A stretch of DNA of 64,000 nt from Zoogloea oleivorans (GTDB lineage Bacteria; Pseudomonadota; Gammaproteobacteria; Burkholderiales; Rhodocyclaceae). The notes beneath the pieces are model-generated. The model ran no database searches and had not been told where the DNA came from. It saw only the letters and a list, made by a program, of their open reading frames with translations. Positions 63,440-64,000 of the stretch are shown here, piece after piece. Numbering within the stretch: position 1 is the first letter of the stretch; each line of letters opens with the position of its first letter. The stretch is from NCBI GenBank assembly GCA_030157785.1, contig JAOAUC010000027.1, positions 62,001-126,000 of the forward strand, given 5' to 3'. Made by a program: the position numbers and the translations under genes.

Positions 63440-64000
63440 ATGAACGAGTTTGCCCTTCTCCTGTTATCCACCGCCATCGTCAACAACGTTGTGCTGGTCA
63501 AGTTTCTTGGGCTGTGCCCCTTCATGGGGGTTTCCAAGAAGATCGACGCTGCGATGGGCATGGGAATGGCGACCACCTTTGTGATCACCCTCGCAAGCGG
63601 TGCCTGCTGGGCCCTGGAGAACTTCATTCTTGGGCCCTTCGGCATCGAATATCTGCGGATCCTGATCTACATCCTGGTCATCGCTGCGGTCGTCCAGTTT
63701 GTCGAAATGTTCATCCGCAAATCGTCACCGGGCCTCTATCAGTCTCTCGGCATCTACCTGCCGCTGATCACGACCAACTGTGCTGTTCTTGGCCTGCCGC
63801 TCATCAGCGCACAGGAGAAGCAGGGCTTCTTTCATGCAGTGATGTTCGGATTCGGATCCGCAGTCGGCTTTTCCCTCGTTCTGCTGATGTTCGCCGGCCT
63901 GCGGGAGCGGCTGGCCCTGGCCCGCGTGCCTGCGGCTTTTAGCGGGGCACCGATCAGTTTCATGACCGCCAGCCTGCTCGCCCTCGCCTTCATGGGTTTT
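63440..64000 (+). CDS. rnfA: electron transport complex subunit RnfA (RsxA), truncated by the window edge
   Basis: 187 codons to the edge, lacking only a few of the usual 190-195. The membrane protein opens [20 protein letters not shown], with [14 protein letters not shown] and [10 protein letters not shown] carrying the conserved cysteines that bind an iron-sulfur centre in the membrane. Rnf couples ferredoxin/NADH redox to ion flow. The rest of the rnf operon should follow to the right. Confidence 0.93.
   Translation, partial: MNEFALLLLSTAIVNNVVLVKFLGLCPFMGVSKKIDAAMGMGMATTFVITLASGACWALENFILGPFGIEYLRILIYILVIAAVVQFVEMFIRKSSPGLYQSLGIYLPLITTNCAVLGLPLISAQEKQGFFHAVMFGFGSAVGFSLVLLMFAGLRERLALARVPAAFSGAPISFMTASLLALAFMGF

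Overview
The window is a GC-rich chromosomal segment of a betaproteobacterium, most likely a member of the Rhodocyclaceae (Azospira/Dechloromonas/Azoarcus-like). This rests on the gene content and order (rpsA-ihfB-lapAB, serC-pheA-hisC-tyrA-aroA/cmk, thrS-infC-rpmI-rplT-pheST-ihfA), a tmRNA tag reading ANDERFALAA, a class I PHA synthase and a cbb3 oxidase operon. It is an inference from gene content; no database search was possible.

Layout. 1-15.9 kb is mixed metabolism and maintenance: divergent mnmH/selD (selenium use), a substrate-binding-protein/hybrid-kinase pair, a succinate-type CoA-transferase with a divergent LysR regulator, a MaoC dehydratase, an esterase, a cNMP/CBS/DUF294 protein translationally coupled to a DnaQ-like protein with eroded catalytic residues, a frameshifted type-44 polymorphic toxin with a candidate immunity lipoprotein, orn, an M48 protease, rsgA and a lone Anbu proteasome homologue. 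16-28.8 kb is the translation block (ihfA, pheT, pheS, rplT, rpmI, infC with an AUC start, thrS, tRNA-Val) followed by cysM, ugd, lapB/lapA and ihfB. 28.8-39.4 kb holds rpsA and the aromatic/serine genes, including an AroA-Cmk fusion, and gyrA, all on the minus strand. 39.6-44.4 kb carries two paralogous OmpA-type proteins around an amidohydrolase, then ubiG, gph and ssrA (tmRNA).

44.4-50.1 kb is a small integrative element in the 3' end of ssrA. It is bounded by a 17-bp direct repeat (44431-44447 and 50109-50125). It encodes a tyrosine integrase, a serine recombinase, a small secreted protein and a three-gene overlapping operon. The last gene of that operon looks like a Rep_trans-type replication initiator, and a consensus DnaA box lies just upstream of the operon. 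The element brings its own terminator for ssrA; the apparent native terminator sits just outside attR. No obvious cargo is visible, so the element may be an autonomously replicating integrative unit or a satellite.

50.2-56.9 kb contains a lone Mrr/PDDEXK-like protein, an ABC1/UbiB kinase, an HD-GYP response regulator, a UDG-superfamily glycosylase, phaC and a universal stress protein. 57-63 kb is the cbb3 oxidase locus ccoNOQP-ccoG-fixH with two extra small membrane genes and an FNR-like box upstream of ccoN. Its most unusual member is CcoO, which carries a complete OmpA-like peptidoglycan-binding domain at its C-terminus. The window ends inside rnfA.
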